Shown piece after piece: positions 16,314 to 24,552 of a DNA stretch of 48,791 nt; the first letter of the stretch is position 1, and every line of letters begins with the position of its first letter. The notes under the pieces were generated by a model. The model saw only the letters and a program-made list of their open reading frames with translations. It was not told the DNA's origin and did not search any database. This DNA is from Flavobacteriaceae bacterium (lineage in GTDB: Bacteria > Bacteroidota > Bacteroidia > Flavobacteriales > Weeksellaceae). The stretch is taken from assembly GCA_031277475.1 (NCBI GenBank), contig JAITMJ010000108.1:1-48791 (forward strand), in the 5' to 3' direction. A program made the position numbers and the translations under genes.

Positions 16314-17156
16314 TTATTTTTCGGGATAATTTACGGCTTTGTCGAGTTCTATCGGGTTGTTGTTGTCTTTTATGGATTTTTGTAATTCGGTGGTCATTTT
16401 ATTGAAATTCGGTTTTTCAATGGTGTTTCCCTCGTCATCTTGAAAAAATCCTTTTTTCTGTCCGCTTTTAAATTCTTTGTAAGGATCAAGAAAGTAGTTG
16501 ATTTTCAATTTTTTAATTTGTTCAAGTTTTATCGGTAAAGGTTTATCATCGTAATAAGTTTCCAAAAAAGATGTGGTATCATATTCGCCGGGAAGTTTTT
16601 TAATTTGGGATAGAGAAAAAATATAATCTTCATTTGTATCGGCGATTTCGAGAATCATTCCGGGCAATCCGCAAAATTTGTAAGGACCGTATTGAAACGG
16701 AATGTCCGAAGCAAACCACGCAATCCATTCGCGATTTCCAAATGTGGTTTTTGCTTTTTGAACTTTGTAATCGGCGATGGTTTTAGTGTCATTCATCAGT
16801 TGCCAATCCATTTTGTCATTAGATTCATAAGAAAAAAAATCCACCAAAAAATTTTCGTAATTGGTTGTTTTTCCGGTTTTTAGGTTTTTGATAAATCTTT
16901 CCTCAAACTTTGGATTTGCATAAAAAATACCATTTTGCGGATTGGTTTTATTCAAAGAATCATACACGATAAATTCGTAACTGTATGATTTTATGGTATT
17001 TTCGGAAATATCCGTAACAACATTATCTTGCCAATATCTATCCGATGAAAGAGTTTTTTTGAAATTCACGGAATAGACAAATCTGTAGTTTTGCCCAAAT
17101 AAAGATAAACTACTTATTATTGGAAGCAGAAAGAGAAGTTTGATTAATTTTTTCAT
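16314..17156 (-). CDS. GLPGLI family secreted protein (paralog 3)
   Basis: The signal peptide is best from position 17156 (MKKLIKLLFLLPIISSLSLFG); the five-residue longer frame adds nothing. The core reads TTFGNREWIAWFASDIPFQ and then GPYKFCGLPGMILEI. The end (NNNPIELDKAVNYPEK) closely matches that of paralog 1 (NNNPIEIDKAIHYPED), so these two are sister copies and paralog 2 is more distant. The role is unknown for the family. It is probably secreted to the periplasm or surface. Confidence 0.92.
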   Translation of the reverse strand: MKKLIKLLFLLPIISSLSLFGQNYRFVYSVNFKKTLSSDRYWQDNVVTDISENTIKSYSYEFIVYDSLNKTNPQNGIFYANPKFEERFIKNLKTGKTTNYENFLVDFFSYESNDKMDWQLMNDTKTIADYKVQKAKTTFGNREWIAWFASDIPFQYGPYKFCGLPGMILEIADTNEDYIFSLSQIKKLPGEYDTTSFLETYYDDKPLPIKLEQIKKLKINYFLDPYKEFKSGQKKGFFQDDEGNTIEKPNFNKMTTELQKSIKDNNNPIELDKAVNYPEK

Positions 17157-17355
17157 TTTTTTAATTGCCATATTTTCAGATATTTAAGTCGCTGTTTCAG
17201 ATTTCCGACATTTACAACGATGCTAAAATTAGAAAGATGATTTTCAACAAAAATAGTCCTTTTTTTTGCAATTATTTTACTAAAATTTTTTTGTTGTACA
17301 TTCGCATCTACAAATAAAATGATTAAAACATTTAAAAATAAAGCACTAAAAAATG

Positions 17356-17363
17356 TACCTTTG
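17356..17363 (+). promoter_or_regulatory. -7 promoter box TACCTTTG for the second TA module
   Basis: Perfect TAnnTTTG box; predicted start near 17367 with a ~14-nt leader. It supports the ATG at 17381 rather than the upstream in-frame GTG at 17363, which would lie inside the promoter. Confidence 0.7.
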
Positions 17364-17380
17364 TGCAAATACACTGCATT

Positions 17381-17590
17381 ATGGAAGATATAGCAATCTC
17401 TACCGACCAAATTATTGATGCCATAAAAAATCTTTCGACAAAAGAAAAACAAAAAATAAATGATATGCTTTGGGATAGCGATATGCTTGCTCCAATAGAG
17501 CATCAGCACATTTTGAAAGATAGACAGAAAAAAATTATGGCAAATCCACAACGTTTGAAAGATTGGGATATTGTTTCCGAAACGCTTTAA
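17381..17590 (+). CDS. Antitoxin of ParE/RelE module
   Basis: This ~69-aa acidic protein starts MEDIAISTDQIIDAIKNLST and contains TKEKQKINDMLWDSD, the pattern of 'addiction module component' antitoxins. Its stop codon is 6 bp before the ParE toxin start, so the two form an operon. The start at 17381 is chosen because the -7 box occupies 17356-17363. It probably binds the toxin through its C-terminal helix. Confidence 0.8.
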   Translation: MEDIAISTDQIIDAIKNLSTKEKQKINDMLWDSDMLAPIEHQHILKDRQKKIMANPQRLKDWDIVSETL

Positions 17591-17596
17591 AAACCA

Positions 17597-17902
17597 ATGA
17601 TATACAAAATTGTAATTGACGAGGAAGCGATTGCTGATATTCAAGAAACTGCCGTATGGTATGATGATGCGCAAAAAGGCTTAGGGAAACGTTTTAAAAC
17701 GCAAGTAAAGAATCAAATAAACGGTTTGAAAAACGCACCTTTTATAGGTTCATTCAAAACAGAAACTACTCGCGGTTTGCTCGTTAAAAAATTTCCGTTT
17801 ATCATTTATTATGTGGTTGATAAAACTACGGCAATTATTGAAATTCACGCCGTATTACACACTTCCAGAAATCCTAAAATTTGGCAATCTCGCGTTAGGT
17901 AA
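17597..17902 (+). CDS. RelE/ParE family toxin
   Basis: The 101-aa toxin fits the ParE-type fold: an N-terminal strand (YKIVIDEEAIADIQETAVWY), a helical pair (GLGKRFKTQVKNQINGL), then strands LLVKKFPFIIYYVVD and IIEIHAVLHTSRNPKIW. The H-x-x-R-N-P-x-x-W ending is typical of the family. Target (gyrase or ribosome-bound mRNA) cannot be told from sequence. It sits 66 bp upstream of a truncated polA. Confidence 0.88.
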   Translation: MIYKIVIDEEAIADIQETAVWYDDAQKGLGKRFKTQVKNQINGLKNAPFIGSFKTETTRGLLVKKFPFIIYYVVDKTTAIIEIHAVLHTSRNPKIWQSRVR

Positions 17903-17968
17903 AACCATAAAAAATTATAATACCTTTATTTTGTAATTTAAAGACATTTAAAAAAAACCGTCATAATT

Positions 17969-19309
17969 ATGAATTCTTTTCGCGAAAACGACCTTAAAAC
18001 CCAAACCGAATACGCAGCAGAAGATGCCGATATTACGCTTCAACTGTATGAATTGTTTGCGCCTCAACTGAAAAAAGAAAATCTGGAATATTTATTTTAT
18101 AAAATAGAAATGCCGCTGATGAAAGTTTTGGCGAAAATGGAACTCAACGGAATTTTGCTCGACGAAAATTGGCTGAAACAAGAAAGCAAAGATTTGGAAA
18201 ACGATTTGAAAGAATTGGAAATCAAGATATTCGAACTTTCCGGAGAATCATTCAACCTAAATTCCCCGAAACAACTCGGAGAAATTTTGTTTGAAAAATT
18301 AAAACTCGATCCCAAAGCAAGGAAAACAAAAACCGGTCAATACGCCACTTCCGAAGATATTTTGCAGAAACTTTCCGCCAAACACGACATCATAAAATAC
18401 ATTTTGGAATACCGAACTTACCAAAAATTGAAATCTACTTATGTGGACGCATTGCCGTCTCAAATTGATAAAACCGACCGCCGCGTTCATACCACTTTTT
18501 CGCAAACAACGGCTGCGACGGGGCGATTGGCAAGCGTGAACCCGAATTTGCAAAATATTCCGATTCGGACTTTGAGAGGTCAGCAAATTCGCGGCGCATT
18601 TGTGGCAGACACGGGAAACAAAATTATTTCCGCCGATTATTCGCAAATCGAATTGAGATTAATCGCTGAAATTTCCGGCGAAGACAATATGATAAAAGCC
18701 TTTCAAAACGGCGAAGACATCCACATTTCCACCGCCTCGAAACTTTTTAAAATTCCATTGGAAGAGGTTACAAAAACGCAACGAAGCCAAGCAAAAACCG
18801 TGAATTTCGGAATTATTTACGGACAAAGCGCGTTTGGTTTGGCGGAACAAACCGGTCTTTCGCGAAGCGAAGCAAAACAGTTGATAGATTCCTATTACGA
18901 CACTTATCCGAAACTGAAAAATTTTATGGCAAATCAAATTCAAAAAGCCAGAGAATTGGGTTATGTGGAAACCATTTTGGGTCGGCGCCGACATTTGAAA
19001 GACATCAATTCCAACAATTTCACGGTGCGCGGACACGCCGAAAGAAACGCCATAAATGCGCCGATTCAAGGCAGTGCTGCCGACATTATTAAAATCGCGA
19101 TGATAAAAATCGACGAACAGATTTCTGCCCGAAATTTAAAAACCAAAATGCTGCTTCAGGTTCACGACGAATTGGTGTTCGAATCTCCCGAAACCGAAGT
19201 GGAAACCGCATCAGCACTGATAAAAACCGAAATGGAATCTGCCATAAAAACACAAGTTCCGCTTTTGGTGGAAATAGGCGTGGGAAATAATTGGTTGGAA
19301 GCGCATTGA
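17969..19309 (+). CDS. polA: DNA polymerase I, C-terminal polymerase domain only (N-terminally truncated)
   Basis: This 446-aa protein retains the family A polymerase domain: motif A DYSQIELR (~220-227), O-helix RSQAKTVNFGIIYG (~273-286) and motif C QVHDELVFE (~394-402) are intact. The first conserved piece, EYAAEDADITLQL (~15-27), is the very end of the 3'-5' exonuclease domain. The 5' nuclease and nearly all of the exonuclease domain, about half of a usual ~900-aa PolA, are absent from this window. The 66 bp before the ATG show no PolA-like sequence, and the ParE module lies directly upstream. Either this is a remnant beside a full polA elsewhere, or a free polymerase fragment. No internal stop is seen. 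Confidence 0.88.
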   Translation: MNSFRENDLKTQTEYAAEDADITLQLYELFAPQLKKENLEYLFYKIEMPLMKVLAKMELNGILLDENWLKQESKDLENDLKELEIKIFELSGESFNLNSPKQLGEILFEKLKLDPKARKTKTGQYATSEDILQKLSAKHDIIKYILEYRTYQKLKSTYVDALPSQIDKTDRRVHTTFSQTTAATGRLASVNPNLQNIPIRTLRGQQIRGAFVADTGNKIISADYSQIELRLIAEISGEDNMIKAFQNGEDIHISTASKLFKIPLEEVTKTQRSQAKTVNFGIIYGQSAFGLAEQTGLSRSEAKQLIDSYYDTYPKLKNFMANQIQKARELGYVETILGRRRHLKDINSNNFTVRGHAERNAINAPIQGSAADIIKIAMIKIDEQISARNLKTKMLLQVHDELVFESPETEVETASALIKTEMESAIKTQVPLLVEIGVGNNWLEAH

Positions 19310-19356
19310 GGAAGATTTAAACAAACACTTTATCTCAATTCTCACATCTTTATTAA

Positions 19357-19364
19357 TATCTTTG
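19357..19364 (+). promoter_or_regulatory. -7 promoter box TATCTTTG, leaderless start of the esterase gene
   Basis: The box ends 5 bp before the ATG at 19369. With the usual spacing the transcript would begin at about the start codon. Confidence 0.6.
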
Positions 19365-19368
19365 CATT

Positions 19369-20010
19369 ATGGAATTGCATTATCTCGTCCGCGAACCGGA
19401 AATCATCACTCCGAAAACGCCCGTTTTATTTATGCTTCACGGCTATGGAAGCAACGAAGAAGATTTGTTTTCTTTCACACCGAATCTCCCCGAAGATTGG
19501 TTAATCATCAGTTTTCGTGCGCCGAAAGGCAACGGATATGGCGGATTTTCGTGGTACAACATTGATTTTTTGGAGTCCGGAAAAATCATCAACGTTCCGC
19601 AGGCGGAAGAATCTCTGAGCAAAATTTTGAAAGACATTAATGAAATCCGCGAAAAATATCGAATTTCCGAAGGCGAAACTCATCTTTGCGGATTCAGCCA
19701 AGGTGGAATTTTGTGCTATGCGCTCGCGCTTTCGCATCCGGAAAAGTTTACAAAAGTGGCGTGTTTAAGCAGCTATCCCGAAGAAGAAATCCTCACGCAA
19801 ATCATAAAAGATAAAAAACAATTGCAGCATTTGAGATTTTTTGTTTCGCACGGAACCGATGATGCCGTCATTCCCTTGGAATGGGGACGAAGAGCCGCAG
19901 ATTTGCTCTACGATTTGGGTTGCTATTTTTCGTTTCGCGAATATATGTGCGGACACGGCTTGAATCAAAAAAATTATATAGATTTAATGGAGTTTTTTGA
20001 GGTAATGTAA
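19369..20010 (+). CDS. Alpha/beta hydrolase, carboxylesterase/phospholipase type
   Basis: The 213-aa cytoplasmic serine hydrolase has an oxyanion-hole LHGYGSNEEDL (~24-34), nucleophile elbow GFSQGG (~107-112), aspartate in HGTDDAVIP (~164-172) and histidine in CGHGLNQ (~195-201). This order matches the COG0400 group of carboxylesterases. The natural substrate is not predictable. No signal peptide is present. The -7 box almost touches the ATG, so the mRNA is probably leaderless. Confidence 0.9.
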   Translation: MELHYLVREPEIITPKTPVLFMLHGYGSNEEDLFSFTPNLPEDWLIISFRAPKGNGYGGFSWYNIDFLESGKIINVPQAEESLSKILKDINEIREKYRISEGETHLCGFSQGGILCYALALSHPEKFTKVACLSSYPEEEILTQIIKDKKQLQHLRFFVSHGTDDAVIPLEWGRRAADLLYDLGCYFSFREYMCGHGLNQKNYIDLMEFFEVM

Positions 20011-20069
20011 CTAACAATGTAACAATATATTCAAATCTCAAATTTTTAAAGCCAAAAGCAAATAACCAA

Positions 20070-20639
20070 ATGCCGAAAAACGAACTTTTAGAACTCATCA
20101 CTTCCGCGAAAAACAAAGACCGAAAAGCGCAAACCAAACTCATCAACCGATTTTGGACAGATGTTTTTTCGTTTGTGATGAAAAAAGTTCGGAACGAAAA
20201 CATCGCCGATGAAATCACCGTAAATATTTTCTCCAAAGTGCTTTCAAAATTGGATTTGTACGATTCTGAATTTCAATTTAAAACTTGGGTGCTCACGATT
20301 GCACAAAATACCATCATTGATTTTTGGCGAAAGAAAAACCGCGAAAACATCGAACTCGATTTCGTTTTAGACGAAGGAAGACAAGATGAAAACCTGAAAA
20401 ACCGATTTGCAAAATCTCCCGAAGAACTCCTGATTTCTGAAGAAGATCAACAAAAAATCCGAAGCATCGTAGAATCTATGGATGCCAATTATCAAGATAT
20501 GATTCGCCTGAGGTTTTTTGAAGAAAAAAGCATCAAAGAAATTTCCGAAGAACTGAATATTTCCGTTTCCAACACAAAAATCCGAATTATGCGAGCAAAA
20601 AAAATTCTGGCTCAACTTCTGAAAGACAATATGTTTTAA
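20070..20639 (+). CDS. ECF-type RNA polymerase sigma factor
   Basis: This 189-aa sigma-70 family protein has region 2 at ~10-80 (TKLINRFWTDVFSFVMKKV, DEITVNIFSKVLSKL, then FKTWVLTIAQNTIIDFWR, the core- and -10-binding helix). Region 4 is at ~125-185 (DANYQDMIRLRFFEEKSIKE, then NISVSNTKIRIMRAKKIL, the HTH). No anti-sigma gene adjoins it. The next gene, an M28 peptidase with its own promoter, is 64 bp downstream. Confidence 0.93.
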   Translation: MPKNELLELITSAKNKDRKAQTKLINRFWTDVFSFVMKKVRNENIADEITVNIFSKVLSKLDLYDSEFQFKTWVLTIAQNTIIDFWRKKNRENIELDFVLDEGRQDENLKNRFAKSPEELLISEEDQQKIRSIVESMDANYQDMIRLRFFEEKSIKEISEELNISVSNTKIRIMRAKKILAQLLKDNMF

Positions 20640-20679
20640 TTTTTCAAAACTTGTTTCGATGGGCTAACTGAAAAATATT

Positions 20680-20687
20680 TACTTTTG
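20680..20687 (+). promoter_or_regulatory. -7 promoter box TACTTTTG for the M28 peptidase gene
   Basis: Perfect TAnnTTTG box, ~13-nt leader to the ATG at 20704. Confidence 0.6.
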
Positions 20688-20703
20688 TGAAAAATAATTC
20701 ATT

Positions 20704-22137
20704 ATGCCTTTTAAAAAATTACTCTACGGATTTCTGATATGTTCTGCTGTTCTTAATTTGCAGGCACAGGAAAAATTTTATGCCACAATGGATGCTAATG
20801 ATGCCATTGCTCTGCAACAAAAATTTCCGAATGAAGTTCAAATCATAGATTCTAAAAATCTGCAATCTGCGGTTTATATCACGGAAAATGCGGCAGAATT
20901 TCTTCATAAAAATATTTTAACGCACGGTCCGGGTTATATTTTTAAAGCCAACAAAGAAAATGCTTTGCAAGCGATAAATTTCATTAAAACTGAAAATAAA
21001 GTCTTGAATTTCAGCATTACGGAAGACGTTTTGGTGAATCAGGCAATCAATATGGTGAACACCGAAAACATTAAAAATCACATTCAAATTCTTGAAAATT
21101 ACGGAACGAGAAGAGAAAATACAGCAGAAGGCACGCAGGCTTCCAACGATTTGAAAACGAAATGGGAAAATATGATTGTCGCTTCCGGAAGAACCGATAT
21201 TTCCGTGCGATTGGTAAATCATGTTTCAACACCGATGCCTTCTGTGGTTTTAACGATTACCGGAACTTCTTTTCCCGATGAATATGTGATTGTCGGCGGA
21301 CATTTGGATTCTTTTTCCAACGTTTCACAAGCGCCGGGAGCGGACGACGATGCTTCGGGAATTGCAACCATCACGGAAATGTTTAGAATTTTGCTCGATA
21401 TGAATTTCAAACCTCAACGAACAGTGGAATTTATGGCTTATGCTGCAGAAGAAGTCGGTTTGGTCGGTTCTTCCGAAATCGCGTCCGATTATTCCGCCAA
21501 TTCTAAAAATGTGATTTCCGTGCTTCAACTCGATATGACGAATTACAAAGGTTCCTCGAAAGATATTTATCTCGCTACCGATCCTCTTTATGTGAGCAAC
21601 GATTTGAATTTATTTTTAATCGAACTGATGACGCATTACAATTCTTCCGGAACACACACTTTTACTTATGGAAACACGCTTTGCAGCTACGGTTGTTCCG
21701 ACCACGCCAGTTGGGCAGCCCAAGGTTATGATGCCGCATTTCCGTTTGAATCTGCGTTTGGTCAGCACGATCCGAATATTCACACTGCCGGAGACACGCT
21801 GGCATTTATGGGAAATAATGTGAATCACTCCGCAAAATTTGCGAAACTCGGTTTGGAATACATCATCGAATCTGCAAAATCCGAAGTATTGGCGGTTCAA
21901 GATGTTCAAAAAGAAGACGTGAAAATTTATGTGGAAAACAAAATTTTGAAATATCAAGCCGGAAAAAATGTGATTGATAATGTTTCAATTATTGATACTT
22001 CCGGCAGAAATCTTCTTCAAAAAAACCATCTTCCTTCAATCGGACAAGTGGATTTAAGCCATATTTCCTCCGGATTTTATCTTGCGGTTTTCAAAACCAA
22101 AGACGGAAAAATATTCACAAAGAAATTTATTCTTTGA
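20704..22137 (+). CDS. Secreted M28 aminopeptidase with T9SS sorting domain
   Basis: This 477-aa protein has a signal peptide (FKKLLYGFLICSAVLNLQAQ) and an N-terminal prodomain-like part (~25-150). The M28 zinc peptidase domain has ligands in the expected order: VGGHLDS (His), APGADDDASG (bridging Asp), AAEEVGLVGS (catalytic Glu pair), LDMTNY (Asp) and HTAGDT (His). The last ~80 residues (IYVENKILKYQAG, then SGFYLAVFKTKDGKIFTKKF) form a type A T9SS C-terminal domain, so it is exported across the outer membrane. It resembles leucyl aminopeptidase-type M28 enzymes. Probable role: peptide scavenging at the surface. Confidence 0.93.
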   Translation: MPFKKLLYGFLICSAVLNLQAQEKFYATMDANDAIALQQKFPNEVQIIDSKNLQSAVYITENAAEFLHKNILTHGPGYIFKANKENALQAINFIKTENKVLNFSITEDVLVNQAINMVNTENIKNHIQILENYGTRRENTAEGTQASNDLKTKWENMIVASGRTDISVRLVNHVSTPMPSVVLTITGTSFPDEYVIVGGHLDSFSNVSQAPGADDDASGIATITEMFRILLDMNFKPQRTVEFMAYAAEEVGLVGSSEIASDYSANSKNVISVLQLDMTNYKGSSKDIYLATDPLYVSNDLNLFLIELMTHYNSSGTHTFTYGNTLCSYGCSDHASWAAQGYDAAFPFESAFGQHDPNIHTAGDTLAFMGNNVNHSAKFAKLGLEYIIESAKSEVLAVQDVQKEDVKIYVENKILKYQAGKNVIDNVSIIDTSGRNLLQKNHLPSIGQVDLSHISSGFYLAVFKTKDGKIFTKKFIL

Positions 22138-22193
22138 GGTTTGAGATAAGAATTTCAACATTAACCAAGAGTTTCAAATTTTCAATTTTCAAA

Positions 22194-22862
22194 CTAAATC
22201 ATTTCAATTTCTTCCAATTGTTTCAAATTTTTTCCGAGTTTTTTCATAATGATTCCGTAAACAATGCGGTAATAAAACCAAATCAAACCGATACTAAAAA
22301 CACAACCGATAATTAAACCGGTGATAAAAGCGATAAATGTATCTTCTTCCAAATGAATATTTTGATTGGAAAGTGTATTGAAAATAAAAAAGGTGAGAAT
22401 TAATATACTGATAATCAATAAGGTAATATTCGTTAAAATAAAAATATTCACGGTTTTTCTGAAACGGATAATTTGCAGAATGAATTTTTTGAGATTGGAT
22501 TCGATACGGATTTTTTTATAATTTTGATAAAATTTAACCACGAAAAAGGCAGTAATCAAAAGGCTTAACGCTTTTAAACCATCGTAAATGTGATTGAGAC
22601 TTTCCGCCAATTTCACATTTTCGGAAACGCCGAGCCGCTCCAAAATTCGCATAAAACTATTTTCTTCGTCGCCGTTTATCAAGTAATAAACCGTGATTCC
22701 GGTGAAAAAAAGAAATTCCGCAATGCTGATCCAGAGGATATATTTCACATAGTTGCGCGATTTTTTATTCAACATTTCCAGAATTTCGGAGTTGTTGTAT
22801 TTTGGCTCAAAGTCTTGTTGTTGCCACGTTTTTTTGAAGTTGTCCAATTCAAATTCAGGCAT
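22194..22862 (-). CDS. Membrane protein paired with ECF sigma factor (putative anti-sigma)
   Basis: The 222-aa protein has a soluble N-terminus (FELDNFKKTWQQQDFEPKY) and about four membrane helices (~42-62, ~92-110, ~137-160, ~180-205). It ends with a short charged tail. It overlaps the upstream sigma gene by 8 bp, so translation is coupled. That layout suggests a membrane anti-sigma factor or sigma regulator (inference); no standard anti-sigma zinc motif is present. Confidence 0.75.
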   Translation of the reverse strand: MPEFELDNFKKTWQQQDFEPKYNNSEILEMLNKKSRNYVKYILWISIAEFLFFTGITVYYLINGDEENSFMRILERLGVSENVKLAESLNHIYDGLKALSLLITAFFVVKFYQNYKKIRIESNLKKFILQIIRFRKTVNIFILTNITLLIISILILTFFIFNTLSNQNIHLEEDTFIAFITGLIIGCVFSIGLIWFYYRIVYGIIMKKLGKNLKQLEEIEMI

Positions 22863-23349
22863 ATCTTTCCATTAATTGTTTTAAAGTTTTCTTCAGTCGG
22901 TTCATTTTTACTCTTGCGTTTACCTCGGTAATTCCCAAGTTTTCGGCAATATCTCGATAAGGCAAATCGTCTAAATACATCGTAACGATGGCTCTTTCCA
23001 CGTTTGGAAGCATTTTTATCACTTTATACAGCAAAGAAATCTGCGCTTGTTTTTCGCGGTCATCTTCCACAAAATCTTTATAATGAAAATCTTGCAGTTC
23101 ATCGGTTTTTGGCGATTTTGTTTTTTTCCGAAAAGTTGTAATTGCGGTATTCAGAGCCACGCGATACATCCATGTTGAAATTTTGGAATTTCCTTTAAAT
23201 GTGTCGAAACTGCGCCATAATTGTAACACGATTTCTTGAAACAAATCTTCTTCGTCTTCCGCAGAACTCGTATAAAGCCGAGAAACTTTGATAATCAATC
23301 CCTGATTATCTTTGATGAGTTGCAAAAATTCTTTTTCTTTGGAAGTCAA
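22855..23349 (-). CDS. ECF-type RNA polymerase sigma factor, TTG start
   Basis: In this 164-aa protein region 2 includes DEEDLFQEIVLQLWRSF and SKISTWMYRVALNTAITTFR. Region 4 includes VERAIVTMYLDDLPYRDIAE and GITEVNARVKMNRLKKTL. The start is a TTG at 23347-23349: no Met occurs before region 2, and the -7-like box TATCTTCG (23374-23381, one mismatch) gives a ~21-nt leader to this TTG. It forms a coupled pair with the membrane protein downstream. Confidence 0.92.
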   Translation of the reverse strand: MTSKEKEFLQLIKDNQGLIIKVSRLYTSSAEDEEDLFQEIVLQLWRSFDTFKGNSKISTWMYRVALNTAITTFRKKTKSPKTDELQDFHYKDFVEDDREKQAQISLLYKVIKMLPNVERAIVTMYLDDLPYRDIAENLGITEVNARVKMNRLKKTLKQLMERYA

Positions 23350-23412
23350 TTTTTCTCGAAATTTTTTAGGATGCGAAGATAAAAATAATGTGGTAATTTG
23401 AAAATCACTTTT

Positions 23413-24399
23413 CTACAAATCCAAAAAATGTTTATGCGGCTGAGCGATGTTTTCGGCGTTCCAATCTATTTTTTTTACGAAAGGTTTTTCGCGAAAAGCG
23501 CAATTTGAAATTTGACAAATTTCGCAGGAATCGGGCTTGCAATCATCTAAATGAAAATTAAATTCGATGTTTCTGTCCGAATGTTCCACGATTTGTTTGA
23601 TGACTTCCTCCATTTCGCTGTGCGCATTGCGAAGTTGAAAATACCACGGCAAAGTGAGATGTGCATCAATGTGAAGCCTGCTTCCGAATTGTTGGATTCT
23701 CACGTTGTGAACATCAATCCAATCGGTTTTGCGGTTTTCGTTGAGAATTTTTGCTAATTTTTTCAGCATTTCAATATCGGCTTCATCCATAATTCCGCTC
23801 AAAGATTTCCGCACAATTTTGTATCCGATAATCATAATATATCCGCCGAAAACTAATGCTACAACGGAATCCAACCAATACAATTTCGTGAAATGAACAA
23901 TCATCAAACTCAAAACCACGCCTACGGTTGTGATGGTATCGCTTTGCAAATGTTTCCCCGAACTTTGAAGCACGAGCGAATTTTCTTTAATTCCTTTTTT
24001 GTAGGAAATATAGCCCATCAAATAGTTGATAATCGCCGTTGCTGCAACAATTGCCATTCCCCAATCCAATTTTTCCGGAACGTTTCCTTTAATTAAAGAA
24101 CCTATCGCTTGAATGATGATGATGATTCCGGCAATGATGATTAAACTGCCTTCGATTCCGGAGGTTACAAATTCCACTTTTCCGTGTCCGTACGGATGAT
24201 CTTCATCGCTGGGTTTTGCCGCAATATAAAGCGAATAAAGTCCCATAAACGCGGCAACAATGTTCACGATACTTTCCATAGCATCGGAAAAAACGGCATC
24301 GGAACCCGTCAATTGCCAAGCGAAAATCTTTCCCACAAAAAGTAAAACTCCGATGATGGCAATGTTTCGTTGAAAGGCGAAGTTTTGTTTTGTATTCAC
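23413..24399 (-). CDS. Cation diffusion facilitator (CDF) family metal transporter
   Basis: The 328-aa protein has about six membrane helices in the first ~200 residues. The CDF signatures are SDAMESIVN in helix 2, the HPYGHGKVE loop (~68-76) and the second-site SGKHLQSD in helix 5 (~147-154). A cytoplasmic C-terminal domain follows, with an extra cysteine cluster (CKPDSCEICQISNC, ~289-302) that is probably a metal sensor. It exports divalent cations (Zn, Fe or Mn) by proton antiport. The start codon is GTG (24397-24399). The gene is monocistronic. Confidence 0.92.
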   Translation of the reverse strand: MNTKQNFAFQRNIAIIGVLLFVGKIFAWQLTGSDAVFSDAMESIVNIVAAFMGLYSLYIAAKPSDEDHPYGHGKVEFVTSGIEGSLIIIAGIIIIIQAIGSLIKGNVPEKLDWGMAIVAATAIINYLMGYISYKKGIKENSLVLQSSGKHLQSDTITTVGVVLSLMIVHFTKLYWLDSVVALVFGGYIMIIGYKIVRKSLSGIMDEADIEMLKKLAKILNENRKTDWIDVHNVRIQQFGSRLHIDAHLTLPWYFQLRNAHSEMEEVIKQIVEHSDRNIEFNFHLDDCKPDSCEICQISNCAFREKPFVKKIDWNAENIAQPHKHFLDL

Positions 24400-24552
24400 G
24401 AGTTTATATAATAAAAATGTTTTAACATATTGATTTATATAAAATTATATAATTATAAAAAATTTGAACAGAATCTATATTTTTAAATCTTTCAAATTTC
24501 AAACCTCAAAATGTGTAAGATTTCTACTGTCACACTGAGCGAAGTCAAAGTG

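Noticed and set aside
17153-17674. 173-aa minus-strand frame over the second TA module
   Set aside because: It runs antisense to the antitoxin and across a strong promoter box, and its sequence is low-complexity Phe/Ile/Asn without family features.
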